64,000 bases of DNA from Chondrus crispus (Eukaryota; Rhodophyta; Florideophyceae; Gigartinales; Gigartinaceae). Location: NCBI RefSeq assembly GCF_000350225.1, contig NW_005178601.1, forward strand, positions 224,275 to 288,274. Direction: 5' to 3'. Made by a program: the position numbers and the translations under genes. Numbering within the stretch: the first letter of the stretch is position 1; each line of letters begins with the position of its first letter. Positions 51,776 through 63,417 of this stretch are shown in pieces. Under the pieces are notes generated by a model, which saw only the letters and a list, made by a program, of their open reading frames with translations, was not told the origin of the DNA and did no database searches.

Positions 51776-54700
51776 GACACATCTACCTACAGCAAATACG
51801 CCACGAAAAAGAGGGCGCTCGGGAGTTGAATAAGTAATCACCATATTGTCCAGTGTGATTTATGATCACCGTCTTCGTCCGTTTTCATTATTTCCCGAAA
51901 GATGACCGACAGAAGCTGAGTCCGAATGACTCATGTGTAGTAAGTGCACCCTTTCATTTCCCCCTCCGGATGTCTGAAAACTCTTGATATATTGTTCCAT
52001 AGGATGGTCAAATTTGCGGGTCTCCGTAACATGGATGAGGGCGCTGTTTGGTTCTATCTTTGCTCGTCCGTCCGCTGGGTTATAGTCACTTCTGATAAGA
52101 GCGATATTGGAAATGATATGATTTTCGTAGGCTTCTCGGGTAGCCGCGATGTCGGCCATGATTCTTTTTTCTGTCGTGCTCCTGTGTCTTGTCAATACAT
52201 CGAACAGAATCTTATAGTCTGTAACCATTAGTAGAGGAAGTTCCTTTCCTAACATACGTTGCATATCATGTTTGATGAGAAATGCATTTTCAAAACTATC
52301 CGTAAATGCCCGAGTTTTTGCTGTCATACTTGAACGTGCCACTCTGCGAGACTTGTGCGACGAATAATGGATAACCGAACAATTCTTGTGCTTGTCGGCA
52401 AGTATAATTATGTACCCCAATTGGCTAGTGTAGTCACTATTATTCTGAAATGATGAATCTGTGTACGTAACGATGTACAGGGACCCTATATCGAGATTGG
52501 GGTAATGGAGTCGTAGATGCAGTGTTCGGCAAAGGTGCTTAACGATTTTGTTCCCGGCATCGATCGCTGCGAGAGAAATTTTTGACTCTGTCACTTGAGT
52601 GGACATGGATACCGCACAAGCGATCTCTGGTCGAGAATGAACGACCCACAGCAAGTTTGCACGCAAAGAGCGGAATGCGTCGAACGAGGCGTTTTTCTTG
52701 AGATATGGCAATCGTTTCACATAATGCTCTTGACTTAAGAGTAACTCGGTCCGTGGTCCTGGTATTTCCAATCCTGTGAAGTTGAGAGGGGGGTTTTCTG
52801 CTGGTTTTGTCTCAAATGAAGATGATGGTACTTTTGTGGATTCTTGACGGAACTGCTTGTTACCTCCTCTTCATAAATCATCCAAATAAGCGCCTGACAT
52901 GCCGACCAATTTCCCACATTCTCTTTTGAACAATAGTGATAAATCACAATGTGAGGCGTCTATCTTGATATCCTTCTTGTGATGGTCAGTTAGTGTTTCC
53001 CCCCAATAATCACCTGATTCTGTGAGACCATACAGTGGTTTGATGACTTGGAGCAGCTCGTCTGCAGCTAGTTCAATCATCTCTGGTCGAATGAATACAT
53101 TGCGGTTCAAATTTTGTGCGGACTGTAAGTATGCTTGTGTTACATCCGAAGACCATACATCAAATCCGAAAATCACGGCAAGAGCAATCAATATACATAC
53201 AGAACAGCGCCGAAGTGTAGTAGAAGTGTGAACTAAGGATGATTTCTCGCGATCTCGATGACCACCTAGAACGACCCTGGCTTTAAGTACCTCTTTGTCG
53301 TCATCACACCGCTTAATTGACAGTACGAACCGAGTGGGAATGATATTTGGCTTCACTTCCACTTCTTCGCGGAGTAACAGCTTAAATGTGCCCCGCTTGA
53401 AAAGTCCTGCCATTTCCTTTCTCTTTGCCTCGTCAAATAAATCGGTTCGAGGATCTCCTGGAGATATCAGTTCTGTATACATAATGCCAATAAGTCTCAG
53501 GTCATTATCATCAAAAGACAAAAATGTCGGAATAAAGCGAGATGGAGTAAAGCGCTCACGTTGAGATCTTCGCTTGTCCTGAGTTTGTTCTCTTGTTTTA
53601 TCAAGTTGTTCCAAATCTGGAAAGCCATCTTGTACTGCATTTTTCGCTGGTTTGATCTGGGCTACATTAAAAGGCTGTGGTTTGAGTTTCCCACCAACAT
53701 CCAACACAATACTTTTTGGGGTTTGGACTTCGATGACACTAAAAGGCCCTTTCCAGCGTTTCTTTCGTTCACGGTATAGATATACCTGTTGGCCTGGTGT
53801 GTACACGTTGTGTGCTGCAGAGGGTACTTCCCGATCTAGTGAATTTTGAACTCGATGACGTGCGATCAAGTCTGCATACTCCCTTCTAGTCATGCATGAG
53901 GCTTCTTTGCATTCCGAAATGTTTGGTAGTAGACGTTCATCCTCCGGTCCAGTTTGGGGTATCGAGGGCATGGATACGAACAGTAGAAGAGAAGGGACTA
54001 AACCATCAGGTCCAGCAGGGTCATTCACCGCCTTGACAGCGGTTGACAATCGTAGTTGCATAGGGAGTCTTGGGAATTGCATCGATATTTTTGTTAAAGA
54101 CCCGACGTAGCATTGCATGATATGTTTCCCCAGCGCCAAGCGAATTGTGTGACTCCGTGCCTGTATGTCGCAGCGAAATCTGAGCAGTTTCGCAGTTAGA
54201 CTTCCAAGCTTCTGAACGGAATATAGAGCCTTGGTCTTTCAGCATGGATAGAGGGTACCCAGTATAGATTGTGACCCAACAGTACATGAAAGTATTCCAA
54301 AGGGCGTCGGTGGATTGTGAGGGAAGGAATCGCGCGGCGGAGAAGTTGGTCCCGGTATCCACTATGTGAACCACAGGCTTCCCTTAAAGGAACATGAGGT
54401 CGATTCTAACCTCCTTGTTAGACATAATTTTATCAGGGCATCGGGATTGAAATGTCAATGGTTTCGTGGAGTAGGTTTGACAGATATGACAGGAATCATA
54501 AATTTCTTTCAAAAGTTTCTTCGTGCCGGGACCTAGCCGTTCCGGTGTAGCTCTCCGTGGCAAATGATAGAGCTTTCCGACGAATGGATGCATAAAGTGG
54601 TGATGAAGCTTACTTAGTGCAGCTTTGGAGTAGAATGTCGTTGACAATCGATCCCACGTAAGGTATATGTGAGCATACTTTCTCACGCATGCCAGCTTCT

Positions 54701-55395
54701 AACCTTCGATCACGGATTCGAGCTCATTTTGGGCTGTCAAGACATTCCAGCGATGGGCATCAAGAACATCCAACCCTATCAGGATTGGTATAATTGGTTT
54801 CACTATGTGCGTTTTGATCTGCTTCGGGTCAGAGGGTGTGGGTAATACGATATATACCACACGAAGAGAGGAGCTTACTTGATCACCAAATACGAAACGG
54901 TAAGGTTCTTGGAATGACTTTAGAATGACGTTATATTCCTTAGCGTAGGCGGAGAATTGCGAAAGACCTATCACTGTGCGATAAGCCCCCGTGTCCAGGC
55001 ACGCTCCCTCGAATTTCGTTTTGTGACAATCTCGACTTAGAATGAAAATGTTCCGGTTGATGACGTAGAAGGTTGGTATAGTGGCATTCGGGGGATGCTT
55101 CTTATTTGGTTCTTTTGGCTTTGATAAGCCAGACAGAAAGCCACAGGTTAAGTTCTGTCCGGCGTCGGAAAATACATCCCCTGCACACCGGCGTCCGATG
55201 AATCGACAAAGGCGGTGAACGCGTCGTCGGCTGTATCCACCCCACTATCAAGGGGACTGTGGTCGGCGACGAAGGTGTCGAAGACACTACACAATTGCTT
55301 CGTAGTTTCACCAGCTTCCAGTTCATATGCCGCTTCGTAGCCATTTCGTCCATCACAGGCTGAAAAAGTACCTGTGCAGCTGCGGCATTGGGTGG
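51776..55395 (-). mobile_element. Divergent Ty1/copia element C3, minus strand
   Basis: Read leftward from 55395: the end of gag; a protease region with GLSQFSAYAKEYN and VKPIIPILIGLDVL (54699-55000); a pre-integrase finger with HPFVGKLYHLPRR and CHICQTY; integrase core blocks; a linker; a reverse transcriptase with FVLSIKRCDDD, KARVVLGGHRD, DVWSSDVTQAYLQS, KPLYGLTESGDYW and AYLDDL (53000-53400); and RNase H with YTDSSFQNNSDYTSQLG and DYNPADGRAK (51866-52700). This is a different copia lineage from C1/C2, of the type with a GLTESGDYW motif. It is a broken fossil with several breaks, no LTR could be paired, and its 5' part is cut by G3. Confidence 0.85.
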
Positions 55396-56033
55396 TGTAG
55401 TATAACCCCCCCTGGGGCTTTTTAGATTAGATCAACAACGGATCCAATACTGTAGAGCCTCGGGCTCTACAGTACTACCGCGCATGGCCACGTGTACCCC
55501 TCGGGTACAGGCCGCACGCGCATACACGTGTACTGTCAGCCACGATGGCTCACAGTATTACAGTACGGTCCGATCGGTACTACAGTAGACCACTACAATG
55601 CTTCGGTACTGTAGTGTTATAGATTGTTTTGTATATTAAATATGGAGCGGACCGGCGGCGGTGGAGGGGGACAAGCACGGAATTGTCACCCACCGACCAT
55701 CAAGGTCCGACTTCCCGCTTATTCTAAGGTAACGCTTGCTAATTACCTTAGAGCGGCACCGAGTGCGGGTTGAGGACGCGCGCGGTACGCCCACGAGCCG
55801 GCTTCGCCTCCGCCCGTCGGTACTGGATCGTTACCCAGTACCGCGCTGGGGCGTCGAGGCGTCGAACCGCTCGCGCGTACCGGCGTCCTCCCCGTTCCCG
55901 CTCTACCACGCTACCCGGGCCCGCTGCCCGGTGCCGTTAGCTGGTGTCCCGCTTCACCCCCGTCTTCCCGATTGACCAGGGTCTCGGTCGAACAGTGCAT
56001 ACACCCCTCTCCGTTGGGGGTGTTTATGCTACA
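55396..56033 (+). repeat. G3 5' LTR (638 bp)
   Basis: Alignable to the G2 LTR over its length with moderate divergence. The first hairpin (55448-55474) has 12-bp arms and a 3-nt loop. The other members of the chain are present with changed or shorter arms. A TATA-like run lies near 55630. Confidence 0.85.
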
Positions 56034-56034
56034 G

Positions 56035-56053
56035 TGGTATCCCGACCTAGAAG
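56035..56053 (+). other. G3 primer binding site
   Basis: TGGTATCCCGACCTAGAAG one nucleotide inside the LTR; one base differs from the G1 and G2 sites. Confidence 0.75.
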
Positions 56054-56113
56054 ACCCTGGAGTCCGATCTCCGAGAAGACTTCCGCTTCCCTCCGCGAAC
56101 CGATCGCGTCGAG

Positions 56114-58684
56114 ATGAGCCAAGAGTTTGAGCCCTCGATCCGCTCCGAAGCGGCGGATCTGAGTCCGGCCGCTGTGCAGTCCCCATCCGCCCCGTCGGGC
56201 GACGGCGCCGCAGATCCTCGTGACCGCGAACCGTCGCTCGGATCGTCCGATGAAAGAGCGGCGGCGATGTTCGAACGCATAGCCGAATACATCGAGGAAG
56301 TCCGTAATTCCCTTCGGATCGATGTATCGGACCATGTATACACTCGATGTATGGCCGAACTCCGCTCCCTGCGTGAAGGGAGGTTCGATAGAGTGACGCA
56401 GTCCTTAGAGAATCTCCGAGCACTGATCGACGAGTTACACTCGCGGATAGTGCTAGTCGAAGACTCCCGTTTCGCCTCGCCCGGACCGTCCGGGCAAGGT
56501 CGCCCTGAGAGGCCGACCTCGGTGAGACGACCCGAGGACCGAACCTCTCCGACCGCAGAGCAATTGGGTGCGTTCGCGCACCTCTCCGCTGAGCTCAACG
56601 CCACTCGTCGGCGTGCTCGTGACATGGAACGTACCATGACCGAAGGGCTACCCGGTGCCCCCTCGAGAGGGCCCGTCGGTACGGTACCTCCGAGCGCCGC
56701 CGCCCCCGAAGGTTGGCGTCCGACTGGTGCCGCTACCAGTCGGACTGCAGAAGGAAGCCGTCCTCCGATAGACGCGAACTTCGCGTCTGAGACCCAAGCC
56801 TTGCCTCCTATCGCCGGAAGTAGGCGGCAAGTGGACCGCGTATCGTACGCGGACGAACAGGACCGTGGAGGAGCCGCCCGCGGATCCGGAGAACCAATGT
56901 TCTCCGTCGATCCCCGCTGGGGCGGCTACCCGCCGGCGAGTTACGCCGAGCATCCAGGTCCGGTAGACGTCCGTACGGTACCGGTTACCTCCTTCGGCAC
57001 GCTGGGTCCCGCTGAACCCGAGCTCGAGCAGGTACATACGATGATCCAAGAGTTCAGCGCCGTTGCTGACTATCGTATGTACCGCTTGGATAACACCTCG
57101 AGGCTCGTCACCTCGGGTGACGCGGGACGGATCGCGAAGTACGTCCAACGCTGTCGTGGGATCCGTCCCACGATGCGCAGCCTCGACGGTACCGACCCGA
57201 TCCAGCTGCTGCCGTTCTTGAAGGATATCCGAATCACCTTCAACTCGCAACACCTGACCGAAGGTGTTGCGGTACGAGTCCTCGCGCACTTCCTCGAGCG
57301 CGGCGCGGAGCGCCTGTATACGAGTTATACGATGCGTGGCCTCCCCGCCGGCCAGCTCCATGACGACGTGAGCTGGCCGGGGCTCGTGAATCAATTCTTG
57401 AAACGCTACCTCACGGACGACGTGTTAGATGAAGCGTACGACGCTGTCGCTACGGCGCGACAGCAATCTCATGAGACGGAAAGCACGTTTGCTGACCGAC
57501 TCGAGACTGCCGCGTTCCAATGCACGGCAGTCTTCTCCGAACAGTCCCTCGCGCACTACTTCGTGCGGGGACTGGCACCTGCAACCCGTGCCGCAATATC
57601 CGAGACGGTGCAAAAGCTGCCAGGCAGTCAGAAGGCCGATCTTCCGACCATCCGCCGTATCGCCACGGCGGAAGGTACAACGTACCGCGCTCGCCGCGGT
57701 TTACCTCTGCCGGATCCGAAACCGGCAGGGAGCGTTGGCAGGACTACGAAGTCCGCCGCGACAAGTTCGCCCGCCTCGACCCTCCATATCGGGGAGGATG
57801 ACTGGCAGGCCGACCCTGTCCTCATTACGCAAGGAGCAGGGCCCGTGGGGGCACGAACCCCCTCACCGATGTCCACCGGAACGACATCGAGTTCCGCGAC
57901 CGCATTCGCGGCCACTCTGAGAGTGGCAAGGGGCACGGACCCCCACGTCGCCGAGCTCGATATCTCGAGTCGAGATAGGGGAAGCGCCTCGCCTCACGTG
58001 CCCCTCCTCACCGATGAGGAGGCGCGGCACGCAGCCACCTTCGCCTCAACGGACGGCAGCGCGTACGTGTGCTGGCTATGCCGTACTTACGGGCATGCCA
58101 TGTACGCGTGCCCGTTACTGTCTCCGGAACAACAAATGTTCACGGCGTACAGGAACTACCGCTACCAGATGGAGACGCGCCCCGGTGCGCGTAATCTCCT
58201 TCGGCAGGAGGCGGGCGAGGGCCGTCCCCCGCGTCAAGGTTTCCCGAACCGATCGGGTGGGGGCGCACGCTTCGCCCCCCGTGGAGGCGGGTACCGTCGT
58301 AACGAGGTCGATCGTCGGGACCGACCCGCCTACCGGCAGGCGGGCACAAGGTACCCGTGCCAAGGAGAGAGAGGGGACGGAGACCGTTCTCGGTTACCCC
58401 AACAGGTACAAAATGCGATAATGTACCTGCAAGACTGGGTAGAGGATCCGTACGCTCTACCCACGGAGGGTCACGAAGGCGAGCTGACTCGCTTCGTCCC
58501 CCATATCTTGCGACGACCGGACGCCGCAGGTCAAGGCCCGGAAGTACCCGAATACTTCGCCACGGCCGCCGAGCCGCAGTGGGGGAATCGTCCCGACCCA
58601 CGCGTACGGCTACCCGAAGAAGACCTGGCCGTCGATAGCCAGGAGGTTAGCTCCGATAGCACGGGTAGTTCGAAAAAAGGGTAA
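56114..58684 (+). CDS. gag: G3 gag polyprotein (856 aa)
   Basis: ATG at 56114 (MSQEFEPSIRSEA). The length equals G2 gag. An acidic helical N-terminus contains ERIAEYIEEVRNSL and RFDRVTQSLENLRALI; then come a Pro/Arg-rich linker, the capsid-like core (IQEFSAVADYRMYRLDN, FLKDIRITFNSQHL), a CCHC zinc knuckle CWLCRTYGHAMYAC near residue 655, and an Arg/Gly-rich tract FPNRSGGGARFAPRGG. The frame is intact. It is followed 140 nt later by pol in another frame with its own ATG. Confidence 0.92.
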   Translation: MSQEFEPSIRSEAADLSPAAVQSPSAPSGDGAADPRDREPSLGSSDERAAAMFERIAEYIEEVRNSLRIDVSDHVYTRCMAELRSLREGRFDRVTQSLENLRALIDELHSRIVLVEDSRFASPGPSGQGRPERPTSVRRPEDRTSPTAEQLGAFAHLSAELNATRRRARDMERTMTEGLPGAPSRGPVGTVPPSAAAPEGWRPTGAATSRTAEGSRPPIDANFASETQALPPIAGSRRQVDRVSYADEQDRGGAARGSGEPMFSVDPRWGGYPPASYAEHPGPVDVRTVPVTSFGTLGPAEPELEQVHTMIQEFSAVADYRMYRLDNTSRLVTSGDAGRIAKYVQRCRGIRPTMRSLDGTDPIQLLPFLKDIRITFNSQHLTEGVAVRVLAHFLERGAERLYTSYTMRGLPAGQLHDDVSWPGLVNQFLKRYLTDDVLDEAYDAVATARQQSHETESTFADRLETAAFQCTAVFSEQSLAHYFVRGLAPATRAAISETVQKLPGSQKADLPTIRRIATAEGTTYRARRGLPLPDPKPAGSVGRTTKSAATSSPASTLHIGEDDWQADPVLITQGAGPVGARTPSPMSTGTTSSSATAFAATLRVARGTDPHVAELDISSRDRGSASPHVPLLTDEEARHAATFASTDGSAYVCWLCRTYGHAMYACPLLSPEQQMFTAYRNYRYQMETRPGARNLLRQEAGEGRPPRQGFPNRSGGGARFAPRGGGYRRNEVDRRDRPAYRQAGTRYPCQGERGDGDRSRLPQQVQNAIMYLQDWVEDPYALPTEGHEGELTRFVPHILRRPDAAGQGPEVPEYFATAAEPQWGNRPDPRVRLPEEDLAVDSQEVSSDSTGSSKKG

Positions 58685-58824
58685 AGACGGTTACGTACAC
58701 GCGGTCGCGTGAGCCGTCTTTTCCCCACGAAATAGACCCGACCCCGAGTGCTCGCCAAGGACACGGAGGGTATTGTCCGATAATACATCCCCCGCTACCG
58801 GAGGCGAGCACGGGAGCTCCTGTA
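58685..58824 (+). promoter_or_regulatory. G3 gag-pol spacer with two conserved inverted repeats
   Basis: The AAGACGG...CCGTCTT pair begins right at the gag stop, and GTGCTCGCC pairs perfectly with GGCGAGCAC just before the pol ATG, enclosing TATTGTCCGATAATA. It is conserved with G2 (27127-27266). Confidence 0.6.
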
Positions 58825-61800
58825 ATGCCGATACCGGAGGGAGCGCACGTCGAGGCCTCCGAAGGCCCGACGTTAGGAGGACAAGACACCGGGACAGCCT
58901 ACGTCCCGGTGAGGCGTAACAATGGCGACGGGGGCAACGACGACCGAAAAGACTCGGTCGACCCCCTGACTCCCGCTAGCCCAAGGTCGCCGGAGAAAGG
59001 TCCGTGTCGTACGGACTCGAATAATCCAGGGGGCGTCACTGATCCGCGGACGCCCCAAGAAAGGGGGAGAAGGAAACGCAAGCGGGGCCAGCACCGAAAT
59101 CGAAGGCCCCGACGGAACGACCTCACCGATAAGTTCGCCCCGAAGGTTGTCGACGGCGTCATTTGCCTTATGACTTCGAAGATTTACAACGTCCTCGGCT
59201 CGATAGCCACAGAGATAAATGCATTTAAACCCCGCACGATCGCCGTTAATACGTGCTCGGGGTATAATCTGGTGAGGAAGGCCGACCTTCCCCCCGATTG
59301 GACGCGTTACGCCGTGCACGACGTACCTCTGCCACGATTGGCAGGCGCGAATAGCAACCTCCTCAAGCTTTCGGCCGTCGTCCGCCTGGCTGTGCAGTTG
59401 AGGAACACGGTGTTCCGAATTCCGTTCGTAGTCGCGGACCAGCTCGCCGTGCCGGTCCTCCTCGGCACGGCCTTCATCGATACGCACGTGCGATGTATCG
59501 ACATCGAGGCTCAACGGATGGAGCTGCGCCAAGGCGGCTCTGTTGCCATCGTCGACGGAAAAGGGGAGCCGACTCCCCGTACCAGGCGTAGCGGACGCCA
59601 GAAGAGACGGCCCGATGTACGAGAGGAGGCCCCGCAGGCGATCCGAATCGCCCGCTGGGTCACCATCCCTGCGAGGTCGCAAGCCCGAGTGCGCGTCACC
59701 ACTGCGGGGAGGGGCCTCGTATTCATGGAGCCGAAGCCGTCACTTCAACACCGACATGGAGTGAGGCTGACGAACGGCGTCGTCGAGGTACTGCCAAATC
59801 AGACCTTCGACGTCCTCGTCGCGAACTTTTCGCGACGGGAAAGGCGGCTTCCGAAGCACACCGTCGTAGGGTATGCGACGCGCAACCCCCTCGCGATCCT
59901 GACGCCCGAACGTCGCGTGGCCGAGGGGGTCGCACACGCGCTACACCTGACCGAGTTGACCGATCAATTCGGGAAGGCAAGAGCTGGACGACCAAGCTCC
60001 GATGAGCTAGAGAGCGTTAGGAGGGAACAGGTGTGTACGGACGATCGGCCACCTGGAGACCAACCGACGGCGGGAGGCACCGTAAGCCACCACAAAAAGG
60101 ATACCAAAAATCCACCGATGGATTGGGAAAAAGAGGTGGACTTGTCATACATCGACGATGACAAGCTCCGTGGCCACGTTCTCGAGATGCTCCGTGAGCA
60201 TTCGAGTCTGTGGAGCGGTGCGCTCGGAACGATCCGAGCCACGGAGCACCGCATCCCTCTCGAACCGGGAACAAAACCGGTTCGTTCGATGCCCTATCGG
60301 AAGGGGCCCGCCATGCGCGAGATGGTTGCCAAGGAGGTCAACCAAATGTTGAACGCAGGGGTTATCAAACCCGCGAGCACCGAGTGGGCGTCCCCGGTGG
60401 TGCTCGTCCCGAAGAAAGACGGCTCTCTTCGGTTCTGCGTGGACTACCGGCGTCTCAACGCGAAGACGGCAGCGGATTCGTATCCGCTGCCCCGGATGGA
60501 CGACTGCATCGACTCGTTAGGAGATGCAGCCGTCTTTACGACGTTGGACTGCAATTCCGGTTATTGGCAGATCCCCGTCCCTCCGGAGGACCGGGATAAG
60601 ACCACGTTTACGACGCACATGGGCACGTTTCGCCACCTGCGCATGCCGTTCGGACTAAAAGGGGCACCGGCCACTTTCCAACGTGCATTGGATATTATCC
60701 TTTCCGGAGTCCGCTGGCAAATATGCCCCATCTATCTGGATGACGTCATAGTGTTCTTGCGTACGGACGCGGAACACGCGGAGCATCTCGACACTGTCTT
60801 GAGCTTGTTAGGGAGTGCCGGCATCTCCCTGAAGCTCAAGAAGTGTAGCTTCTTTCAACCGAAGGTACACTACCTGGGGCACGTCATCTCCCCAGGTAAG
60901 TTGAGCGTGGCCGATACAGCGGCCGACGCCTTCCGGACGTTCACGTTCCCGAGGACGCTGACGCAGGTGCGCTCGTTCCTCGGGGCGTGTAACGTATATC
61001 GCCGCTTCGTTAAGGGCTTCTCGAAAATAGCCCGTCCGTTGACGGATATGACGCGCAAGGATTCCGATCCTGACTTCCATAATCCGACCGAGGATCAACT
61101 CCAGGCGTTCGAGAACCTTAAGGAGTGCATGATCGCTCCGCCGATCCTCGCGTTGCCTCGGCATGGACGACCGTACATGATCGACACCGACGCGAGCGCC
61201 TACCAACTAGGATGCACGCTGCTCCAAGAGCACGACCAGCCAAACGAATGGCGCCCCGTTGGGTATTGGTCTTACTCGCTGAACGACAGCGAACGAAAGT
61301 ACAGCGCTACCGAGCGCGAATGCTTCGCCGTAGTGTGGGCCGTCCGCACACTACGGCCGTACATTGAAGGCACGAAGTTCACCGTCCGAACAGATCACGA
61401 CGCCCTGAGGTGGCTCATGTCCCACACGGAGAGTTCCGGAAGACTCACCCGGTGGCGGCTACGTCTGTCTGAATACGACTTCCCCATTCAGTACCGCCCC
61501 GGGCGCGTGCACCAGGTACCGGACGCCCTGTCACGCCTCGTGTCGCCGAGAGTCGCCGACGACCCTCGCCCCAGCGTCGAGGCGGATGACGACATTCCCA
61601 CCTTCGACGCGGGCACGACCGTTCGAGACGTATCGAACGAGCTCGCGGGCCACGTTTGCATCGCGAGCTGCAACCACGAGGTCGAGCACATCTTCGCGAC
61701 GACACGGAACCAAGCCAGCTCACGAAGAACGTCGCGCGCCCGAGCGCGCGACGAGCCGAGGGGCGACGACGAAGCCTCCGCTCTCCAAGGACCCAATTCG

Positions 61801-63318
61801 TTCTGGGAGGAGAATGACGAGTTCGACGCCACAGACATCGAGCGCACCGCAGACCACGAGGCTGGCGCGCCCGACTCTTCGGTCGCCCCTCCGCAGGACG
61901 ACCTTCCGGCTCCTCTTACGATAGAGGAGATTGCCGAAGAGCAACGCGTGGATGACTTCTGCCAAACCGTTTTGGCACGACAGTCAGAGTCCCGGGACTC
62001 CGCGTTCTTCGAGGACCACCAGGGGGTGCTCAAACGAAGACACCCCTTCGACCCTGCTATCGTGCAGGTGGTGGTACCTCGGACGCTCCGCGCTAGGCTC
62101 CTTCGCCTGTGCCACAACCCGGTCATCGCAGGGCACCCGGGCCAGAACCGTATGTACTACGCGCTCCGTCGCGAGTACTACTGGCCCCATCTGGCCGCAG
62201 ATGTTGACGCCACGGTGCGAGGTTGTCGAACCTGTGCGATGAACCGGGTCAAGCTGAGGAAACATCTCAACCGATTGAGATTGTTTCCAGCTACGAGGCC
62301 GCTCGAGAGTCTGGCCATCGACATCTTGGGGCCGCTCCCCAAGACGAAGTCAGGAAAACGGTTCCTGCTCGTGATCACGGATCGCTTTAGCAAGCTGACG
62401 CAAGTCGTTGCGCTTCGCACGATAACCGCATACACCGTCGCAGTTGCGTTCTGCGAATCGTGGGTGTTTAAGTACGGCGTCCCGCGCACGTTGCTGTCGG
62501 ATAACGGACCGCAGTTTAATGCCAAGTTTTTCCACAGCACGTGCCGTGTTCTGGGGATAACTAATATGTACACATCGGCGTACCATCCCCAGACGAACGG
62601 GCAAGTCGAGCGATACAACCGAACGATCGCTGCGATGCTACGCAACTACGTAGGCGAGCATCAAGATGACTGGGACATGTACGTGGGGCCGCTTACGTAT
62701 GCGTATAACTCCCACGTACACCGCACCACCAACACGACGCCGTTCGAGCTCGTGCTCAGCAGACCACCGCCGGAGTTCTCGCTTCAACGAGCCGACGGTG
62801 ACGTTCCCCCTGCCGACAGGGGGAACCAACGTGCCGAATTCCTCAAGGCCTTGGATTCCACAATCCAGAGGGCCTACGGGAGCCTGCGACGGACGCAGGC
62901 TCGCTACAAGCGCGACTTCGATAAGCGCATACGACGGATCAATTCGCGACTCCATCCGGGAGAGTACGTATACATCAACCCCACCGACGGGGGGAAGACC
63001 TCTAACAAGCTCGCGTCCCCCGCAGTCGGACCCCACCGCGTCCTCGCGAACGACCACCGAACCATCACGATCGATCGTGATGGGGTCACTGAGCGGGTCT
63101 CCGCAGATCGTTGCGTATACGCGCCACCGCCGACGGACGCACTACGGGCGAGCACAACAACCCCAGCTGACCTCGCCGACAAGGTCAGAGAGGGGACACA
63201 GTACGCTGTCGAGCGACTACTGAAGCACCGGGATATGGAAGACGGAACTATCGAGTTCCTCATCAAGTGGGCGGATTTCGACACGCCCACCTGGACTGCG
63301 CGGACTCACGTCCCGTAG
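58825..63318 (+). CDS. pol: G3 Pol polyprotein (1497 aa): PR, RT, RNase H, IN, chromodomain-like end
   Basis: The ATG at 58825 fits the first in-frame methionine after the spacer. Domains: a protease-like region (about residues 130-230) with NLVRKADLPPDWTRY; a reverse transcriptase (about 500-720) with LRFCVDYRRLN, TTLDCNSGYWQIPV, MPFGLKGAPATF and the catalytic IYLDDVIVF near residue 637; RNase H with IDTDASAYQLGC and SATERECFAVVW (about 790-900); an integrase with H-H-C-C finger (HPGQNRMYY...CRTCAMN, about 1105-1140) and core DILGPLPKT, LLSDNGPQFNAKF and YHPQTNGQVERYNRT (about 1165-1265); a GPHRVLAND-type SH3-like part; and a chromodomain-like end EFLIKWADFDTPTW. One long open frame. Retroelement product; not host. 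Confidence 0.95.
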   Translation: MPIPEGAHVEASEGPTLGGQDTGTAYVPVRRNNGDGGNDDRKDSVDPLTPASPRSPEKGPCRTDSNNPGGVTDPRTPQERGRRKRKRGQHRNRRPRRNDLTDKFAPKVVDGVICLMTSKIYNVLGSIATEINAFKPRTIAVNTCSGYNLVRKADLPPDWTRYAVHDVPLPRLAGANSNLLKLSAVVRLAVQLRNTVFRIPFVVADQLAVPVLLGTAFIDTHVRCIDIEAQRMELRQGGSVAIVDGKGEPTPRTRRSGRQKRRPDVREEAPQAIRIARWVTIPARSQARVRVTTAGRGLVFMEPKPSLQHRHGVRLTNGVVEVLPNQTFDVLVANFSRRERRLPKHTVVGYATRNPLAILTPERRVAEGVAHALHLTELTDQFGKARAGRPSSDELESVRREQVCTDDRPPGDQPTAGGTVSHHKKDTKNPPMDWEKEVDLSYIDDDKLRGHVLEMLREHSSLWSGALGTIRATEHRIPLEPGTKPVRSMPYRKGPAMREMVAKEVNQMLNAGVIKPASTEWASPVVLVPKKDGSLRFCVDYRRLNAKTAADSYPLPRMDDCIDSLGDAAVFTTLDCNSGYWQIPVPPEDRDKTTFTTHMGTFRHLRMPFGLKGAPATFQRALDIILSGVRWQICPIYLDDVIVFLRTDAEHAEHLDTVLSLLGSAGISLKLKKCSFFQPKVHYLGHVISPGKLSVADTAADAFRTFTFPRTLTQVRSFLGACNVYRRFVKGFSKIARPLTDMTRKDSDPDFHNPTEDQLQAFENLKECMIAPPILALPRHGRPYMIDTDASAYQLGCTLLQEHDQPNEWRPVGYWSYSLNDSERKYSATERECFAVVWAVRTLRPYIEGTKFTVRTDHDALRWLMSHTESSGRLTRWRLRLSEYDFPIQYRPGRVHQVPDALSRLVSPRVADDPRPSVEADDDIPTFDAGTTVRDVSNELAGHVCIASCNHEVEHIFATTRNQASSRRTSRARARDEPRGDDEASALQGPNSFWEENDEFDATDIERTADHEAGAPDSSVAPPQDDLPAPLTIEEIAEEQRVDDFCQTVLARQSESRDSAFFEDHQGVLKRRHPFDPAIVQVVVPRTLRARLLRLCHNPVIAGHPGQNRMYYALRREYYWPHLAADVDATVRGCRTCAMNRVKLRKHLNRLRLFPATRPLESLAIDILGPLPKTKSGKRFLLVITDRFSKLTQVVALRTITAYTVAVAFCESWVFKYGVPRTLLSDNGPQFNAKFFHSTCRVLGITNMYTSAYHPQTNGQVERYNRTIAAMLRNYVGEHQDDWDMYVGPLTYAYNSHVHRTTNTTPFELVLSRPPPEFSLQRADGDVPPADRGNQRAEFLKALDSTIQRAYGSLRRTQARYKRDFDKRIRRINSRLHPGEYVYINPTDGGKTSNKLASPAVGPHRVLANDHRTITIDRDGVTERVSADRCVYAPPPTDALRASTTTPADLADKVREGTQYAVERLLKHRDMEDGTIEFLIKWADFDTPTWTARTHVP

Positions 63319-63381
63319 GAGTTGGTGTCTCGTTACGCCCAACGCCTCCGGAGACGCACCAGCATGGACCTCAACTCAAAC

Positions 63382-63417
63382 GTGAACGCGGACGTTCACG
63401 CTTGAGGAGGGGGCCCC
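63382..63417 (+). other. G3 hairpin plus purine tract after pol
   Basis: GTGAACG-CGGA-CGTTCAC followed by GAGGAGGGGG, matching 31821-31855 in G2 in both sequence and position relative to pol. Confidence 0.75.
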
